This document shows, one piece after another, positions 42,101-44,085 of a DNA stretch of 44,085 nucleotides. The stretch's first letter is position 1; each line of letters opens with the position of its first letter. The notes beneath the pieces are model-generated. The model was not told the origin of the DNA and ran no database searches. It saw only the letters and a list, made by a program, of their open reading frames with translations. Location: assembly GCA_900764725.1 (NCBI GenBank), contig CAAFPB010000017.1, positions 1-44,085 of the forward strand, read 5' to 3'. This DNA is from an uncultured Catenibacterium sp. Its GTDB lineage: Bacteria > Bacillota_I > Bacilli_A > Erysipelotrichales > Coprobacillaceae. The position numbers were made by a program, and so were the translations under genes.

Positions 42101-42558
42101 ATGTCCCTGTAGATGGTTATATTCCTGAAGATTATGTAGAAAGTGATATGGAAAAACTAGAACTTTATCAGCGTGTCTATAAAGCCAATGACTTAGAAAC
42201 ATTAAAACGTGTTGAACATGAATTGACAGATCTATATGGTGTACTTCCATCACAGGTACGTAATATTGTAGTAAAAAGAAGATTTGATATCCTTTCACAT
42301 GATCCTCTTATTGATGATGTAAAGGATAGCAGTCAGGGATTAGAAATACGATTCTCTAAAGTCTTCTTAGAAGACTTAGATGGACAGAAGTTCTTCGCGT
42401 ATGTCAATCATATGTTTAAGAAGCCACAAATGAAATATACAGATGGCATGTTAACTATTGTGAGTGGTATGGAACCATACTATGTATCCGCTTCTACTGA
42501 GTTCTTAGATTCAGTTTTGAAACAATATTATAAAACACACACTAGTGTTTCAAAATAA
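39109..42558 (+). CDS. mfd: Transcription-repair coupling factor Mfd
   Basis: A 1149-residue DNA translocase that removes RNA polymerase stalled at DNA damage and recruits UvrA. Order of domains: UvrB-like N-terminal region (about 1-330), CarD/RID RNA-polymerase-binding domain (VGDYVVHDTSGIGQYMGIETLVVDG, about 480-545), RecG-type translocase with Walker A CGDVGFGKTE, DEEQ box in LLCIDEEQRFG, and TATPIPRTLQMS. The C-terminal domain follows (PVDGYIPEDYVESDMEKLELYQ). Length is normal. The start is the ATG at 39109 after AGGTGATT, which overlaps the pth stop. Confidence 0.97.
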   Translation: MEKILNLLKDNQALRTLDTDKGTIVTNSTSDEAYLIAGSFWHHPRKILIIKNNQYEAFNLYKTLTELVNQVVYFPADESLRVESVAYSYELLGERINALYAMTQDKPMICICHMHSMTRYITPVELFKKSIISLKKGDTIDPLELKKKLQSIGYKNTQRVDSPFYYSRRGEVLDVYTIQYEHPVRIEFFDDEIEEITFYDKDSQRRTDKIESIDILPATDMMYEDDGLSQVEASIKALKEKMKIKDEFKDELEETYALDIESLKAHDYNPRIYQYLGLFPNTATIMDYASDYTVITASLASILSTYKTYMEENYLYYHELEEIGQMIRGLKLINNPQDILKRPDVDFVRFRENDKQIMFMTQPVMISMANEKVFISQLKDLLTYNRIMIGVDEKRQIDVLVNLFTDHAIPFTLTSATNKIYDGVNLFLGHLPCGMNFVEEKTVLLTSQELFKVQETKKKYIKYRDATKISDYNELKVGDYVVHDTSGIGQYMGIETLVVDGVHKDYLHIAYKGNDILYVPVEQFQLIRKYSSRDGKPPRIHALGSPKWAKEKARVRQKVDGLADDLINLYAERMRQPGFAFEPDGDLQLEFESEFGYELTPDQAQAVEEIKKDMETPRPMDRLLCGDVGFGKTEVALRACFKAIVSKKQCAFLCPTTILSAQHYRTMQKRFEKFPVNIALLNRFTTTKEKKQILADLKEGHIDLLVGTHRILSKDVEFKDLGLLCIDEEQRFGVRQKEKIKNLRKTIDVLTLTATPIPRTLQMSVMGIRGLSQIETPPLNRLPVQTYVSEKSWALIKQVIERELSRNGQVFYLHNRTENIYETASTLQTLLPNARIGVGHGQMDKNELEDVMTDFVDKKYDILVCTTIIETGIDIPNANTIIIENADKFGLAQLYQIKGRVGRSERIAYAYLLYTKDRAMTEEAQKRLTAIKEFTQLGSGYKIAMRDLSIRGSGDILGGEQAGFIDQVGFDMYMKILQDAIDEKQGKTKDEDVVPSRNVPVDGYIPEDYVESDMEKLELYQRVYKANDLETLKRVEHELTDLYGVLPSQVRNIVVKRRFDILSHDPLIDDVKDSSQGLEIRFSKVFLEDLDGQKFFAYVNHMFKKPQMKYTDGMLTIVSGMEPYYVSASTEFLDSVLKQYYKTHTSVSK

Positions 42559-42594
42559 AATAAGGTAGAATTAGGAAAAAGGGGGAAAGTATGT

Positions 42595-43458
42595 ATGAAA
42601 ATTATTGATTTACTAAATGAAGATAAAGTCACTTTATCTTTTGAAGTATTTCCACCTAAGACAAGCAGTAAATATGAAAATGTCTTAAAGGCTGCAGAAA
42701 AGATTGCATCTTTAAATCCAAGTTTCATGTCTGTTACTTATGGTGCAGGTGGAGGAACAAGTGCACATACTGTTGCACTTGCGAAAGATATTCACGAGAA
42801 GTATGGTGTTGAAGTCATGGCTCACTTAACATGTGTTTCTTCTACAAGAGAACATGTAGAATCCATGGTAGAACAGTTTAAAGAAAATGGTATTGAAAAC
42901 ATCATGGCATTAAGAGGAGATATACCTCAAGATGGTCAAGTGGGAGAAGACTACCAGTATGCCTGTCAGTTAATTAAAGAATTGAAAGAGAAAGGTGATT
43001 TCTGTATTGGGGCAGCATGTTATCCAGAAGGACATGTAGAATCACCTAGTATTAAGGAAGATATCCAGCATCTCAAAGAAAAAGTAGAAGCAGGTGCAGA
43101 CTTCTTAACAACTCAGATGTTCTTTGACAACAATGTTTTCTATAACTTCTTATATAAGATCAAGGAAGCAGGTATTAATGTACCTGTAGTAGCTGGTATT
43201 ATGCCTATTACTAACGCTAAACAGGTAAGCCGTGCTGTACAGATGTCAGGTACATCTATTATTCCTTATCGTTTTAAGATGATGGTGGATGCATTTGGTG
43301 ATAATCCTGAAATCATGAAGCAGGCAGGTATTATTTATGCTTCTGAACAGATTATTGATTTAATTGCGAATGGTGTAAAACATATTCATGTTTATACTAT
43401 GAATAAACCAGATATCGCCGCAGGCATCATGAACAATATTTCGGAGCTTCTTAAATGA
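42595..43458 (+). CDS. metF: 5,10-Methylene-THF reductase
   Basis: A 287-residue flavin-dependent MTHFR that reduces methylene-THF to methyl-THF for methionine synthesis. Motifs: LSFEVFPPKT with the catalytic Glu near 16, VTYGAGGGTS (about 47-56), HLTCVSSTREH, IMALRGDIP (folate Asp), GAACYPEGHVES, and FLTTQMFFDN. The start is the ATG at 42595 behind GGGGGAAAG; an out-of-frame ATG at 42591 is ignored. Its stop overlaps the start of the next gene by four bases (ATGA), tying it to the methionine synthase reactivation protein. Confidence 0.95.
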   Translation: MKIIDLLNEDKVTLSFEVFPPKTSSKYENVLKAAEKIASLNPSFMSVTYGAGGGTSAHTVALAKDIHEKYGVEVMAHLTCVSSTREHVESMVEQFKENGIENIMALRGDIPQDGQVGEDYQYACQLIKELKEKGDFCIGAACYPEGHVESPSIKEDIQHLKEKVEAGADFLTTQMFFDNNVFYNFLYKIKEAGINVPVVAGIMPITNAKQVSRAVQMSGTSIIPYRFKMMVDAFGDNPEIMKQAGIIYASEQIIDLIANGVKHIHVYTMNKPDIAAGIMNNISELLK

Positions 43459-44063
43459 TAGAAATCAATCGTAAAGAAGCTTTACGATACTTAGGATACC
43501 GTCAATCCGTTGAAGGTGATCTAACTGAAATCAATAGCGCATCAGATCACTGTATAGAAGTATTACAGAAAACTGCAGTACCACGTCATATAGTGAAAAG
43601 ATTTCCTCTTTCAATAGAGAATCATACAATCACTATTGGGGATATGGTCATTCATAGTAAAAACCTAGAGAATAATCTTAAAGGATGTCATGCAGTTTAT
43701 CTTTTTGCGGCTACTATAGGAATAGAAGTCGATCGACTTATTAAACGTACAGAACTCACTAAAATGAGTGATGCAGTCATCTATCAGGCAGCAGGAGCTG
43801 CCATGATAGAAGCTTATTGTGATGAAGTGAATGAAGAACTCAATCAGGAGGCACATAAGAATAATGAATTCTTAAAGCCACGCTTTTCGCCTGGTTATGG
43901 AGATCTCGCATTAGATCATCAAAAAGATTTTATGCGTTTATTACAGATGGATAAGATTGGTATCAGTTTATTAGAAAGTCTCTTAATGGTCCCATCCAAA
44001 TCAGTGACGGCGATCATTGGTATTACACATCACGCACAGCCTCGTCATACTAAAGACTGTGCC
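43455..44063 (+). CDS. Stand-alone methionine synthase (MetH) reactivation domain, 3' end missing
   Basis: An open frame runs from the ATG at 43455 to the adapter at 44064 without a stop (203 codons). The translation contains RFSPGYGD (about 143-150), the AdoMet-binding motif of the MetH activation domain, followed by KIGISLLESLLMVPSKSVTAIIGI (about 167-190), also typical. The domain reductively remethylates inactive cob(II)alamin on MetH. In full-length MetH it is the C-terminal part; here it is a separate protein, as in Thermotoga, where it lies beside a shortened MetH. It overlaps metF by four bases. The rest of this gene, and probably metH, lie past the contig end. Residues read beyond 44063 come from adapter. 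Confidence 0.87.
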
Positions 44064-44085
44064 AGATCGGAAGAGCACACGTCTG
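44064..44085. other. Illumina sequencing adapter (right contig end)
   Basis: The last 22 bases begin AGATCGGAAGAGC, the standard adapter start, and are the reverse complement of bases 1-21 plus one further adapter base. They are not genomic. Confidence 0.97.

Overview
The window is a 44 kb contig of low-GC Firmicutes (Bacillota) DNA, most likely from an anaerobic gut bacterium of the Erysipelotrichales type. That placement is an inference. It rests on strong AGGAGG-type ribosome binding sites, AT-rich genes, TTGACA/TATAAT promoters, CIRCE operators, a glycyl-radical activase, a PerR-like/rubrerythrin pair, FolD with a separate FchA, RNase J, and a PerM/AI-2E-type membrane protein. No rRNA, tRNA or CRISPR array was seen. 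Both ends of the contig are Illumina adapter sequence (1-21 and 44064-44085), so the first and last genes are cut at the contig ends and the apparent terminal inverted repeat is an artefact.

Layout. 22-1631: end of a glycyl-radical enzyme activase and a DeoR regulator. 1656-4241: a PPP-type phosphatase, an unrecognised protein, and a PerR-like regulator translationally linked to rubrerythrin. 4308-8403 (minus): two transcription units, fchA-folD (one-carbon metabolism) and aroE-rdgB-trmL-lit with overlapping genes. 8500-10478: a YdjC/ChbG deacetylase and an aminotransferase. 10503-12395: groESL with its promoter between two CIRCE operators. 12542-17171 (minus): a flippase-like membrane protein, RNase J with a phosphoesterase, and a DegV protein. 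17289-18440: MscS and thioredoxin. 18679-24300: a complete oligopeptide ABC transporter, oppABCDF, with a stem-loop after oppA. 24340-28329: an accessory patch. It holds four dyad repeats in front of an AAA/DUF4143 ATPase, a decayed copy of the tail of a neighbouring MFS gene, an orphan Phd/YefM antitoxin with a dyad operator, and an MFS-SDR operon. 28490-29293: a MerR regulator facing a textbook 19-bp-spacer MerR promoter of the SDR-MFS operon. 29286-31660: a PerM-like protein and a nucleoid-associated protein. 31753-38536: glycogen/alpha-glucan genes glgB-glgP-DUF1292 behind a near-perfect cre site, then pulA. 38545-44063: pth, mfd, metF and the start of a stand-alone methionine synthase reactivation protein.

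How genes work together. FolD lacks the residues needed for cyclohydrolase activity and the adjacent FchA supplies that step. With MetF and the MetH-reactivation protein at the far end, the window covers most of the path from 10-formyl-THF to methionine. Branching enzyme, phosphorylase and pullulanase form a glycogen turnover set, but no glycogen synthase or ADP-glucose pyrophosphorylase is present here.

The most unusual region is 24340-26500. It combines covarying palindromic repeats, an ATPase with a nuclease-like C-terminus, and a relic duplication. No stretch over 300 bases lacks a gene. The largest gaps (18441-18678 and 24301-24521) hold terminators, promoters and repeats, described below.
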